From positions 753,537 to 817,536 of the forward strand of contig VXBP01005586.1 in assembly GCA_013400115.1 (NCBI GenBank): 64,000 nt of DNA. Reading direction: 5' to 3'. How positions within the stretch are numbered: the stretch's first letter is position 1; the number at the start of each line of letters is the position of its first letter. The DNA is from Rhinopomastus cyanomelas (taxonomy: Eukaryota; Chordata; Aves; Bucerotiformes; Rhinopomastidae). Made by a program: the position numbers and the translations under genes. The notes beneath the pieces were generated by a model. It was not told where the DNA came from. It did not search any database and worked only from the letters and a program-made list of their open reading frames with translations. Shown here in pieces: positions 1 to 11,923 of this stretch.

Positions 1-262
1 CAACAACCTCTGGGCAGCCTGTTCCAGTGCTTTGCTGCCCCTCACTGTGAAAAAGTTTTTCTTATGTTTAAATTGACCCTCCTGTGTTCCGATTTATGCC
101 TTTTGCCCCAGGTCCTATCACTGGGCACCACCAGGAAGAGCCTGGTGCCATTCTTCTGACACTCACCTTTTAGGTATTTGTAAACATTCATGAGATTTCC
201 AGCCCTCTGATCATTTTAGTGGCTCTGTGCTGAACTCTGTCCCTTTTGAACTGGGAAGCCCA
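1..262 (-). mobile_element. CR1 LINE fragment, cut by the window edge
   Basis: Antisense CR1 3' region. It begins mid-element with the block seen in all avian CR1 copies here ('gggcagcctgttccagtgct', then the 'cctatcactgggca' and 'gagcctggtgccattcttctgaca' motifs). It ends near 'gtgctgaactctgtccc'. The 3' tail lies before base 1. It is diverged and partly deleted, so it is an old copy. Confidence 0.85.
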
Positions 263-3200
263 GAACTTAGCCTATGTGTAATGCAAATTGTGAGTGCAAT
301 TCCTGTCATAAAAATGGATCCCATTAAAAGTACACCCTGTGTTTATATATTTTTATAATGTATAAAAATACATGCACATCTAAACCAAAGAAAGAATATG
401 CTGCTGCCAGGTGAATTTGATGTTACTCAGCTGCAGAGCAAAGGCAATATGGGTTTCAAAATGCAGTTACTCTTGTTTTCATCTAGGTTTATGTTTTCTG
501 AGAGGAAATATCACTTCCATTCTGAAGGGTAATATCACTCAGTGGACTATCAGAGTCATTAATGATATGGAATAACGGGGGGCTGTAAACTGATAATTAA
601 AGCCCAGACTTTGAGCAGCAAGAGCTCAAACCCCATTTTCTCTCTTTACATGTGGACTCTTACTGCTGAAGGTTATGTGTCCTTAGGCTTACAGTCTCCC
701 TGAGATTTTTCTATGCTTTTCTATAGAGTAGAATTTCAGATAAAAGGAAATTGTGAAAGCAAATACTATTTGAAACTGTATAAAAATGTAAAAAACGGTA
801 TTGTGCTTATAAATCATGACATCATATTATTATTATTCTCTTGGAGCCGTTTATGGAGCTGTAAAGGCAGAATTCTGTGCAGAGATGAAAGTCAATATCT
901 ATCTTCATCCCTGCACCAACATTAGTAGGAAATATTGCTAGACATTGCAAGCTTGGAAAGACAGAGGAAGAATATTAACTGTAGGCTTTCCATATTATAG
1001 TCCCATGTTACACAACAAACAAGTCTACAGTCCTTTTCTGTATGCTTACAGAACTTCCTTTCCACAGATCAATAAAGAGTCAGAGATACCTAAACATTTG
1101 GAAGAACAAAGTCGGACAGCTACAACACTGAAGATACCTGTGTGGGCAGTGATCTACCTCCTCTTTAAGGTGAGAAACTCTAAGAAAACACTTTTATATG
1201 GGAACCAGGTATAAAAATAATTCTAATAATATTTTATTGTGTTTTAAAATGCATGTGTTGAGTGCTTTGTGAGCTCACAGTAAAAGCTTTTGTTTTGTAT
1301 TTATGGTCCAAAAGGCATAATCTCTGCCTGTCTCCATTCTTTATGTATTTTCTAGGGCTAGGCTGGAGCTTGATCATCTCAGTGGACTTTAGACCAGCCC
1401 ACGACACAAAAGGGAAAAGATTATTGAGTAGGATGTTTAGCATATTAAATTCTGTTCGGTATCTGATACAGCCAGGAGGTGGCAGAGCAAGTCTGGTTTA
1501 CATCGTCTGAACCACAGGTTTTAGGTATTTTCCAAGCTGTGGAAGGGTGGTGAGTTGCTGCAGTCCTCCCATTTGCACCATTTAGTGGCAACTGCCTCTG
1601 TACCATTCACAACATTTGCAAGGCTATAAAGAGGGTCCCAGCGAGCTTGCAGAGCTCTCTAGGAAATTATGCCTAGTCCTTTTTTCTTTTTAATTTAAAT
1701 TTTGTACTGCTGACTCAGCTGTTCTGTCGGCTGTTTGACCAAACCATCCCTTCAGCAGCAAGCATGAGACCTCTGTGTACTCACCTCCTTGCAAACAAAT
1801 GACATTGCCCACACAGCAAGCAAATGAAAGTGCATCAAGCAAATGAGCAAATGCTTGACGAAGACTGGCATATCGATATGCAGTACTTAATTCTGCATTT
1901 TTGTTAATATAGAATCCCTTTCCATTCTCTCCTCAGTTACTCCTTAGCACAATAAGTGACCCACACAAACAACAGAGAGAAACTATGTGAAAGGGCAGAG
2001 GTGATTAGCAGAGATTAAAAGCAAATAGAGAACGACAAGCTTACAGGTATCAGCTGTGGTATTTTTTCTATCAGCCCGAGGTGCAGTCCATGTCTGTTAA
2101 GCTAAACAGCTCTCTGTTGGGTCAGTGCACTGAAGTATCACTGACAATTTGATAGTCTAAACCACATCGGCTTGTGAAAAGTCTATTAAATATTCAATAA
2201 GCTTCAGCAAAATTTGCCTTTTTCTTATGAGGTACTGCTGTTGGATAGTAGCAAAACAAGCAAAGATTATTAACAGAAGGAAGCCCCAAAATTTCATGTA
2301 TTAGGTTTAATGGGCTGCAGCAACCCCATGATAGATACTGCTACCTCCACAAAAGAAGGTGTTTATTGTCTTTGCTTCTCAAGTAGCTTTTTGTACATCA
2401 CTTTCCCTGAGGCAGCTGTAAAAGGGGAGGTCAAAGAGGAACAAGAGGAGAAGGTAGTAAGCATTGTCTTAGGCTTTGATCACCTTTAGGAAAAGGCAGG
2501 AATACTCAGGATCTTGCTGTTTCAAAGGACTCAAAAATTTGTAGATGACAATGCAAATACAGAGGAGCAGCTCATTCAGTTAAAACTGCGAGAGGAACAG
2601 TGATGCAGAGGTTTTTGAACAGATCAGATACAAAGGCAATGGAACCATGCATGAGGGAGACAGGAGTGAGGAGACTTGAACAGAGGATTCTTTGCACTGA
2701 AAGTATTGAAGTTATTATACTCTAAATTCTGCATTTATTGTCTGCCCCAAATGCCTGCTGGTTTTGAAGCAGCAATGTACGATAGAATCTGACCCTAAGT
2801 GGATGTAGTTGTCAAAGTCAACAATAGGAAGCACAGATAGAAAAAGATTTGATATCTTCTCTGCAATCCTGCCTCTGGTCATAGTTACTGCTAGAACTAG
2901 TCAGAGGAGGGAAGGAAACGGTACTTCTTCCAATCTTTCTACTAACAGCTCTGTTGTTTTCTAAATTCTGAGAAAGGACCAACTGTATAGCTGGGGAGAA
3001 ATCACAAAAAATAAAACTGATATCCTCCTGGGGTTTTTCCCAACCTTATAAAGTTTTAGCCAGCTACCGATAAAATCTATACTCTGACACTAATGCAGGC
3101 AGTGACCCCAAGACAGAAAGAGACTCAGCTCTGGACAGAACTGCCTGAGTGTGGGAAGAGGTCACTTACCGTGGCCTACGTGGCCCCTGACTGCTCTGCT

Positions 3201-4589
3201 AACACCAGATGTAGAGATGGTATCTGGAAGACCAACTTATGTCCACAGGCAACTGAAATGAGAGCAATTAGCATGAGCAGCCAGACAGACTGTGGAGATC
3301 CTTGTAACTTCCAATTGCTTCTGGCCAGGCTGGAGTTAAACTGATCTTCACCAACAGGCTACATATCTTGTTGTCCTTTCTCCAAGTTTTGCAAACAGTT
3401 CTGTGTATCTTCCGGCAAGTCCTTTTGCATCAAACTGCAGCTGCCAAGAGCTGCTCTATCACACAATGCTCTAAGCATTCAGGTTCAAACCTTTTATGTA
3501 AATCAATAGTGTTTGGATGGGAAGTGCTATTTTTGATTCTCCTCTTTTTTTAGTTGCCCCAACCATGAGGATGATGGCTTAGAATAGCTGGAATATTTAA
3601 AAGCTCCACCAAGCGCTGTGCTGACAAAACAGCAATTTGTATGTACGCAGTACTTCTGGCTAATCTCAGCACAGAGTTCACATGCTGAATGAGTCTTTTC
3701 TTTCATCATTCAGTGTATTAACTCGAGGTCATGCTCCGCTGACACTTGCAAACAGCACCCGTCTCTGTCAGTCACAGCCACACACAGAGGGAGCTTGAAA
3801 GGCATTAGCTGCATCGAATAGACATACCCGACTTGATCACAGCCCCTAAGGGTGGGAGTGAGAGTGCTAGGTGCTGATGTGAGATTGCGGGAGGAGGGAA
3901 TAGGAGTTAACCTGCAGAAATGGGAAGGTCCATGTTTGAAATGGTACCGCAAATATACAATGTCAGAGATATTTCATTTATGAATTGTTTTGAGAGGTCT
4001 ACAAACTCCATAGTTGTGGCAAAGCCAGCTCCTTTAGTTTTGTGTGGTTTCTGTTAAAAAAGGCCAAATGACACTTGGCAGACCTGTGAACTGAAGCATA
4101 GGGCTCTGTATCACCGTGTAAGACAGAAGTAGTGACTGGGTTTAGTTCAAAGCTATAAGAAAATGGAGAGAGCAGACCGATAACACCAGCAGTAAGAGAA
4201 CATTATTTCTTAAAGGAAAATTAATTCAGCAGCAATAAATAAAGGTGCTGTTCACAAGAAGCCACTCATATTGTTGATGTGCAGCATCAACAGATGTGAG
4301 GTTAGGAAATATGAGATATAAGGTAGTCCATGCAAGTGATAGCTAAGGCTGCAAGCCATCCTTTCTTCTCCTTTCGTCTTTCTTTCATCCCCTTTTCATT
4401 CCAGAACATTCAATAGACTTTCACAGGTGGAAGTCTAATTATTTTGGGACGGGGGCAATTCTGTACCTGATTAGTAGCATCTAATTCTTCATTTATATTT
4501 TCATCCCAGACTCACCAAGTACTTTATGGAAAGTGTGATAAAAGGTTTTGCTGCATGTGTGCATAGGGAAATGGTTATTTGTATGTTGT
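263..4589. other. Intergenic unique sequence
   Basis: AT-rich single-copy DNA upstream of ALK. No ORF shows family similarity; the longest frames (about 60-90 codons) are at chance level. There is no RNA gene, microsatellite or recognisable transposon. One stretch at 927-1169 has an AG before it and a GTGAGA after it, but no recognisable protein. Confidence 0.6.
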
Positions 4590-4690
4590 GGTCAAACAAA
4601 TTGAGGCTGTGGGAGAAGCTGCTGAAGATCACCACAGGCAATATGCCAACTTAGGGCAGGAATTCAGAACTTCTGGCTTTTGTATGCTAC
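4590..4690 (+). repeat. Ancient MIR/CORE-type SINE relic (possible)
   Basis: The order of motifs resembles the 3' half of amniote MIR-type SINEs: 'aaattgaggctg', then 'gaagatcacc', then 'gcaggaattcagaacttctgg'. It is strongly diverged and lacks a clear end. Similarity is judged by eye from the known consensus order only. Confidence 0.4.
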
Positions 4691-6087
4691 TGCCTGAGTA
4701 ATGCTTTCTCTCACTAATGAGCAAATCTCTCCAGGGCAGAAAGGTTAATATTCCATTCTAAAGAAGAAAATTTAGATGTTCTGACTCTTGTTTTACCTTC
4801 CTTTATACGCAGAATAAGTTTACTGGGCTGGCTGGCAGGAACTGACTCTGACTCTTGTGTTATTAATGTTACTTATCTGTCCACAGAATTTTCAAGAATT
4901 ATCAAGAAAAATATTAAAACTGATCTGTATACCAATAAAAACAAATGCACTTCGGCAGCTGCAGTAGTGAATCTAACTTACTCTTGCTGTGTCTAGGCAG
5001 AGTGTAGCATATGGTACTATGGTGATTTCATTTCATTTCAGACCTTCTTTTTGACATTTTGTGAAGTCTGATATCTCACAGAGAGTTACTGGAAGACCAA
5101 AGGCAACTCTTTCAATATATAGGGACTTTCAATAAGCTCTGTGCATGGTACTATCACATATAAAGCCACCTATAGTTGTTGCTAAGTAAGTGAACAGTTG
5201 TTGTAAACATCCAAGTTCAACCTGTTCAAAGACTTCTGACTCTCAAAAGTGTACAGGCAAGCAAGCAGTGTACTCCAGAGATTGAAGTGGGGTAAGGGGA
5301 AAGAGGAGGGTAGGTGGGGTGGAATGTGGATCTTCTGACTCTGTTTTGATCAGGTGTTGAGAGTGTGAAAAGTGTGAGGTGCTGCCTCAATTTTCCTATA
5401 TCTTCAGCAAGATACAGCATATTCATTGATGATAATGTTCTTTGATTCTGTGATAATGAAGAGATTTCAAAGTGAGAAGTGACTTGTTAAGCAGGAGATA
5501 GGATTGTTTTACTGACTGAAATCACAAGTGAAAAGACTATCTTTTCTTTTAGTGAGTATATAGTTTTTTTAAGGCTATAGACAGCAAAAAGAATGGTGAT
5601 TTTTACAGGCCATAGTGCAAATTATTAAATGGCATGGTATTGCTATGGGTCCTGGAAAACTGAAATGTTGGTTGTTCTAATATAAGAGCCATACTGACTC
5701 TGTGACCATCATTAAGCAGGTATTACTCAGACAGGTTGTTGTTCACAGTAATCTGGGTCTTGCTCACGTCTGACTCAGGTCTCCTGTGCTTGCATCAGGG
5801 ATCTGTATTGCTTACCATTCTGGCCTCTGAGGTACTGTGCTTCCTGTATCCTGCCATATGTGGGAGGTCTGGGATCAAACATTAGAGAGCTGTAGCAGTC
5901 ACCACCAATTCCCTGATGTATACATGTGAGAGAGTGTCTAGCTCTTGGGATCCAACACAGATTTTCATTCTTCCAGCAGTTAAGGGGTGGGTGGACAGAG
6001 TGAAGCCAGAATTTGAGTCAGAGAGGTGCAAACTTATACTTAGAGAAGAATGAACTTTTCAGTTAATTTCATTTTTTTGTTTAACAG
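4691..6087. other. Intergenic unique sequence with the donor of a local copy
   Basis: No gene seen. Bases 5,568-5,604 are repeated exactly 1.1 kb downstream at 6,712-6,748, where the copy sits inside a short direct duplication. The rest is unremarkable AT-rich DNA. Confidence 0.55.
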
Positions 6088-6474
6088 CTCTGCATCCTAT
6101 TTTATGTCATCATAGAGAAACATCCAGACCAGGATGACATTTCTGTCATCCAGGATGACAGAAAGTGGACATCCATAGAAGTGAAGTGGACAGGCTTTCA
6201 TAAGATGATGCACTTAGCTGAGATTCAGGGCGAAGAGAGAATTTTTTTTTTAATACCTGAATTGCATGGTAGTTCACAAATGTCTGTTTGGATAGACACA
6301 GACAGGAATCTAATAAAAATCTCAAAGCTCCCCAAAGACACTGTCCTTCAAAGCAGGGAAGGTGCCCTTCAAGGTTCTGTGATACTCCTCATAGACACAA
6401 GAAAAAGTGTTAGAGAGTTGAGACTGCCTTGTGGTGTCAGACCAGAATCTCAGAAACCTGCTGCCATCAATGAG
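6088..6474 (+). other. Open stretch with splice-like ends (candidate exon, unproven)
   Basis: A T-rich run ending in 'tttaacag' precedes 6,088, and 'gag|gtaatc' ends the stretch at 6,474. Between them one frame is open for 129 codons (387 bp, a multiple of three, phase 0 at both ends). The frame opens with residues LCILFYVIIEKHPDQDDISV and later has KWTGFHKMMHLAEIQ and PCGVRPESQKPAAINE. I recognise no family. Codon use is AT-rich like the surrounding noncoding DNA, so chance is the simplest explanation; a lineage-specific or noncoding-RNA exon is the alternative. Confidence 0.15.
6140..6164. repeat. Near-perfect short palindrome
   Basis: TTTCTGTCATCC, one base (A), then GGATGACAGAAA: a 12-bp perfect inverted repeat with a 1-base centre. 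A further direct GGATGACA copy lies just upstream at 6,132-6,139, so the 8-mer occurs three times in 30 bp. Confidence 0.85.
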
Positions 6475-6690
6475 GTAATCTTAACATTAAGATAATTCTG
6501 CTGACAGTCCTGGTCCCTTTTCTGGAGATTATACTGAATTATCAGCCACAGAGCCAGACAGAGAAAGAGCCATTTTCAGGAGGTTAAGTAAAAAACCTGA
6601 GGGCAAAGCACAGTGGATTAAAGAAGTCATTTAGTATGGGACAGTGACCACTGTGCAAGGTGGTGATGACAACTTCTCATAGAAAGTGTA

Positions 6691-6771
6691 AATTTTGAAT
6701 CCCAAGTCCTCTTTAAGGCTATAGACAGCAAAAAGAATGGTGATTTTTGAATTTTGAATCCCAAGTCCTCT
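6691..6771 (+). repeat. 22-bp direct duplication enclosing a 37-bp copied insert
   Basis: The 22-mer beginning 'aattttgaatcccaag' occurs at 6,691-6,712 and again at 6,750-6,771. Between the copies, 6,712-6,748 is identical to 5,568-5,604 (starts 'tttaaggctatagacagc', ends 'ggtgattttt'). This has the structure of a local templated insertion with a duplicated target. Confidence 0.9.
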
Positions 6772-7339
6772 GGGCTCCTTATGGTCTTTTGCTGTAAGGA
6801 GCTCATCTGCAAAATGGATAAATTTCTGGGTAGGTTTTGAATGGATGACTACATTATTGCTCTGATTTATCCACATATACAATTAGCAGTTACCCACTTG
6901 TTCTTTTCATTGGGGTAAAATTTGCTGAAGCACATGAGAAATGACTGAAATCAGGATGATATGCTGAGAGCTCACAGCACATCCTTCAACTTTTGCACAA
7001 ATATTTTTATTGTATATTTTAATGTTCAGCATTGTGTGCCCATGGGAATGTGTGCTGGTTTGAACACTGTACTTTCCACCAGCAGCTGCTTCTTGAGACG
7101 ACTAAATGTGGAAGCATGTTCTAATGGTGGAGATGTTGTGCAAAGAGTTCTGCAGCAACATGGGTAAAGTAGGAGAATCTGGATCTGGCTGAGTTGACCC
7201 AGAGGGAAACCTGACCAAGAGGCTTTAGTTTTGAGTTCCAGTTTTGAGTTCCAGGGAGACTTACTTATTTTAACTTTTGAAAAGTAAGTGTGACTGAATT
7301 TAGCCTCAATATATCTTGCTGGTATGAGAAATAAAAGGA
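6772..7339. other. Intergenic sequence, possible CR1 5' continuation
   Basis: No gene. A tandem 13-mer 'gttttgagttcca' occurs near 7,227-7,252. The last 100-150 bp may belong to the CR1 that is clear from about 7,340, but similarity there is too weak for me to extend the boundary. Confidence 0.45.
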
Positions 7340-7727
7340 TATAATATAAAAGAATACTAGGGAAGTTGTGAGCACCCTCAGAAAGGAAACAGGTGATATG
7401 GTCACAAGTGACATGGAAAAGGCTAAGGTTCTCAATGACTTCTTTACCTTGGTCTTCAATGCAAAGGCCTCCAGCCACACTCCTGGAGTCATGGAAAATA
7501 ACAGCAGGAACTGCAAGGAAGAACTGCCCATCATAAGTGAAGATCAGGTTTGTGATCACCTGAAGAACCCAAAATTGTTCAAGTCCATGGGACCCGAAGG
7601 GATACACCCATGGGTACTGAGAGAACTGGCAGATGGAGTCACTAAACCCCTCTCTATTATATTCTAAAAGTCAGGGCGCTCTGGTGAAGTCCCCACTGAC
7701 TGGAAAAGGGGAAACATAACTCCTGTG
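7340..7727 (+). mobile_element. CR1 LINE internal fragment (start of RT region of ORF2)
   Basis: The plus-strand frame 7,368-7,664 encodes a piece of CR1 ORF2 between the endonuclease and reverse-transcriptase domains: KAKVLNDFFTLVFNAKASSH, then KLFKSMGPEGIHPWVLRELA. A stop replaces the residue after SIIF; the nucleotide match continues through 'gaagtccccactgactggaaaagggg' in two short blocks to about 7,727. It is non-functional and is cut off abruptly by the unrelated block that follows. Confidence 0.88.
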
Positions 7728-8203
7728 GAGAGAACAGAACAAGTAAGCCCTAAGTCACTGCTGTCTTGCCTGCAGAAGTATGCTAACATGGTGGGAACAT
7801 GACAGGCTGCTGCTTCTCACATAGCAAAGAACTCACCTTGCCACTTCATTCTACGTCCCATAAACTAAGAAACTCGTATCAATGTGGAAGAGGAAAACAC
7901 CCCTCATAGCAGAGGATAAAAGTGAACTCAAACAGAGACAGTGCAGCTTATCACATCATCACCACCCCAATCCCCAGTCCATGGAAACACCTATACCAAG
8001 GAACTGACTAAGAAGACAGATGGAGTCACCAAGAATTTGTGAAGACAAGGAGTGAGTGGGAGGCCAGAGCATGCCAGACACCACTGCAGTCTGGAGTGGC
8101 AATCTAACCTCTTGACTATTTTCTCTCTTTTCCCTTTTCCCTGCTCTACTGTTTGAGGATGACATCTGTTAACTTCAGTAAACTTGTCTTCTGTGTGGAT
8201 CTA
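7728..8203 (+). mobile_element. Possible solo LTR of an endogenous retrovirus (fragment)
   Basis: A roughly 476-bp block unrelated to CR1 lies between two CR1 pieces. It begins TGTGGAGAG. It has a TATA-like 'ggataaaagtg' near 7,913, a T/C-rich run near 8,120-8,150, and a diverged poly-A-signal-like 'agtaaactt' near 8,177 close to the right end. This order (TG start, TATA, late poly-A signal) is that of a plus-oriented LTR. No viral coding region, primer-binding site or target-site duplication is visible, so it could also be unrelated unique DNA. Confidence 0.35.
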
Positions 8204-8273
8204 TGGTATGGGATTGGGCTAGATGATCTTTTGAGGTCCCTTCCAACCCTTAATGTTCTGTGATTCTGTGATA
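8204..8273 (+). mobile_element. CR1 3' end
   Basis: Plus-strand CR1 terminus: 'ggattgggctagatgatctt', 'aggtcccttccaaccc', then 'aatgttctgtgattctgtga'. Only the last 70 bp are present. Confidence 0.85.
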
Positions 8274-10554
8274 TGTATTAGAAAATGTCAAAATCAAACA
8301 CTGCAATTTCCCTCTCATTCCTTTCCCTTTTTTCAATTTTACCATCATAACTGACTGTTCCAAATGCATTGAGACCGTGTTAATAGCCCGGGCTATGTCA
8401 TCACGCTGCATTTTTCTGAAAAAAAGGTTCTTCATCCCACATTTGTAGCTTGGCTGTTAAGGTTTGCCACGAGGATAACACTGGAACAATACACCACAGA
8501 GTGGAGGGAGGGGAGCTGTGGAGGTTCTGTACCAGCAGCAGTATTGCTACCCATGTGGTCCTGCAACCCTGCAGGCAAAGAAAGCACAGAGAAATGTCTA
8601 GCCCTGGTAGCAGGCTTAGAAACCTAACTGCTTAGAAACCCTCAGTAAGTGCTTGCCTTCCTGATCAGCTTTTTAAAAGGCAAGCAGGTTTGTCTAATTA
8701 ATTAGGAAAAAGTAGGTGAATTAATGGAACTTAAATCCTTGGATGATAAATATTGACTTAAGAATTCAAACACCTGTGCAACAGCTCTCCTTTCCGCACA
8801 TGATATATGGAGAAAAGCCACATCCTCCCACTTCCCAAAGCCTTGAGCAATTTCAGAGTCACACTTATCCTGACAGAGCCCATGCCTAGTTTATGCTACA
8901 ATTAATTCTTTCAAGCTCAGCAAAAACCATTGTGTATTTTAATTTTCCTCCCTTTTGAAAGCCTCGCTATCAGGCAGTACTAGCTCTGAGGAAGACCTGC
9001 CTTGGTTGGGAGGCTGCATGTATTTGCCTGTAGGCTGATCAAAGATCCAGTGAGGCAGTCATTGATTGATCCAGCATCTCCTCTCCTTGGGAAGATCTTG
9101 GTGAAGAAACTCTTTTCTATGAGGGACAAGGTTTGAATAATCCTTACTGTAATGAGTAAGAAGGAGGCTTAATGCTGTTTAGGGTTAAACCACAACAGAT
9201 CAGGTTCCACACAGCTCTGTGTTTATTACCCACTTAGCCACAGGCAAGTTCTTTCATATGTCAGATTTGACATCTTTCATTGTCAGATTGTGCTTTTCTT
9301 GGGAGTGAGGCCAGAGCTGCTTCAATTCTGATGTTGCTTGTTCACAGAAAATGTATATTGAATTCTCAAAATGAAAAGGGGAGGAAAAAGGAATAGCATA
9401 GATACTTTAATCATACTTTAATCATACTCCCAAAACAACGCATATCACCAAACTACAGCTTTTTAGGATCATTGTTCATGCCAGAGGTAAAATTGATGAA
9501 AAAATTGATCAGCACTTCTGAATGTGCCATGTTTTCACACCTACTAAGAGCTACCCGTCTGAGCGCGCTAGCTGTGACAGTCCTCCTGTGACAACTAGGT
9601 GTAGTTTTGGCAGTATAGAAAAAATATACTGCATGGGCGCTTCAGGAAACAGCACCACGCAGAGGGCACACTGCCAGAACAGAAACATTTGGAAAATGCT
9701 CCCATCACTACCCATGGTTTCAAGTCTCTGCAGAATCCTTCTTTAGTACGTGAGCAGAAAACATACTTCAAACATACATCAGCATCTTCCCATTCATTAA
9801 GGTATTTATGTAGAGGTAGGACCTGCACTTGAGTCTACCTTGAGAAAGTAATTGTGTGTTGCTAATGTAATGGCCAGAGCTGGTGATCCAAATGGCAGCA
9901 TATGAAAGGTCAATATGCAGAATGTGAGGTTGAGCAGGGCAACTGGAGGAAAAATGGAGCCTGATTTAACAGATTAAGAAGGAAGAGGGAAGGCAAGGAC
10001 AGCGAATCAGAGAGTGACAGGACGATTTTTAAAAATGAGGCCTGCAGAGGTGAAAACAAAACCTTAACTCCATCCATTATATGCAATGAACATCTAAAAA
10101 AATAAACCTAACAGACAGAAGAAGAAAGAATAATATCCCAGATCAGAGCCAACTATGTAACTGATGTAAGTAGGTGCAGATTCCAAAGGAACTGTTTCCA
10201 CATGGAAACATGCGCATTCCCATGGGTGCTCTTAAAACATCACAGACAATAGCATACCTTAGAAGGCAAGTCACACCATCAAATCCTGATACTATATACC
10301 CTGGAAACATCCAAAAGTGGTTTCTACCAAGAGTCTACACGGCACAAATAAAAGCAGGACTTTATTCCTGCCTTCATGTCATGTTTCCCATCACACTTTG
10401 CATTTATTTATGTGTCATCTGACAAATCCATGTGACTCTTAGTTCTACTGACAATTAGAAAATGTCAGAACTAGTGCAGCATTATTACAGGGATTTACTT
10501 GATTTCCCATGTAAATTTAAAGTAGAATCTTGAAACTATTTAGTGGTTTATTCA
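8274..10554. other. Intergenic unique sequence
   Basis: No coding or RNA gene. Bases 9,402-9,423 are an exact tandem pair of the 11-mer 'atactttaatc'. Open frames here (up to 82 codons) show no family similarity. Confidence 0.6.
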
Positions 10555-10980
10555 TGACACCCACCCTTCACCTATTTATAAACATTAATGAGGTCACCCC
10601 TCAGTCTCGTCTTCTCCAAGCTAAAGAGACCCAGTTCCTTCAGCCTTTCCTCATAAGGGAGGTGTTCTAATCCATCATCGTGGCTTTGTGCTGGACTCTC
10701 TCCAGCAGTTGTCTGTCCATTTTGAGTGGAGGGGCCCAGAACTGGACACAATATTCCAGATGCGGTCTCAGCAGGGCAGAGCAGAGTGGGAGGAGAACCT
10801 CTCTTGATCTGCTAACCACTCCCCTTCTGATACATTCCAAGATGCTGTTGGCCTTTTTGGCCACAAGGGCACATTGCTGGCTCATGGTCATCCTGCTGTC
10901 CACCAAGACCCGCAGGTCTCATTCTTGTACACTGCTCTCCAACAGGTCAGTCCCCAACCTATACTGGTACCTGGGGTTGT
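10555..10980 (-). mobile_element. CR1 LINE internal fragment lacking its 3' tail
   Basis: Minus-strand ORF2 C-terminal region: MSQQCALVAKKANSILECI, SREVLLPLCSALLRPHLEY, CVQFWAPPLKM. The nucleotide similarity starts at 'gacacccacccttcacc' and stops near 'ctggggttgt'. The 3' UTR and octamer tail expected before 10,555 are absent. CR1 copies are normally 5'-truncated, so loss of the 3' end implies a later deletion. Confidence 0.9.
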
Positions 10981-11923
10981 ATCATATTTGTAAGGAAAAA
11001 CTCTGTCCAATAGTATTAACCTGATCACCTGTTGATGTAGTTTGTCCCATTACAGCTGGTATCATACACACAATCACAAATAAGATGCATCGTGTACTAC
11101 AGATTGACTCAAGTTTTTTTCTTGTAACAAGACAGAAAAGACTACTATGAGTCTACAACAGTTGTTATAAAAGAGTAAAGGAACAAGAGGAATAGGACTT
11201 TGTCACTCTCAACTTGTACATGTTAGTTCTACTTATGTATGTAGATTTTAAACTAATAATGGCTTGTAAATCATGGTATAGTATGGATTTATGTCACCTG
11301 AAGATCTAATCTAGTGTATGACCACTATTTCAATGTTGCAGTGGTCTGCTGAAGCTGCAGAAGGGCTAACAGGAGAAGGTTCTCATGTACGTGGAGTTTT
11401 GTGCAGTACTCAGCTTTTTCAGGTCACAATTTTAAGTACTACAACATGTAGCTCAAGAGGGAGGCAATTCACAGCAATTATATAGGAATCAAGGTGGAGG
11501 TATCAAGCTAAGTTCTTGTCATGCCTGGTTCAAATGAAAGTAGTGCTTAGAAAGCCCTTACTCTCTTCACAATTCCCAGGTGGTTGTTATGTATTATGGA
11601 ATTTGGTCTTGGGACAGACAGTGCTACAGCAATCTCCAGGAAATATGGTCTATGGGTGGGTTCAGAGGGATCCCATGCCACTTTGGTGAGCCATCATCAT
11701 CTTGGGAGGACAGACCAATCTGGCCATTCAGAGTCAGAGACCTGATGCTCATAACGGTCTATTTATTGTATTTGCTTTATGTGCCTCATCTGATAGTAAA
11801 CTTTAATGAGGGATCTTGTTACTGGCCATTCCAAACACTCAGCTTAAGTGCAGAACTGTGATTTCTATTACAAAGTTACATTTTTACATATAAGAGCAAA
11901 TTCTGACCAAAAATAGAATCATA
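10981..11923. other. Intergenic unique sequence
   Basis: Nothing recognisable. A 93-codon frame at 11,580-11,861 has no known similarity. Confidence 0.6.

Noticed and set aside
927..1169. Possible exon before the GTGAGA at 1,170
   Set aside because: Weak acceptor, no recognisable protein; below the level of the 6.1-kb candidate.
5430..5455. CR1-like tail 'aatgttctttgattctgtga'
   Set aside because: Only about 20 bp of similarity with no CR1 body; too short to call.
7026..7607. 193-codon open frame on the minus strand
   Set aside because: Its 5' half is the antisense of the CR1 ORF2 fragment and the rest is unique DNA; no family similarity.
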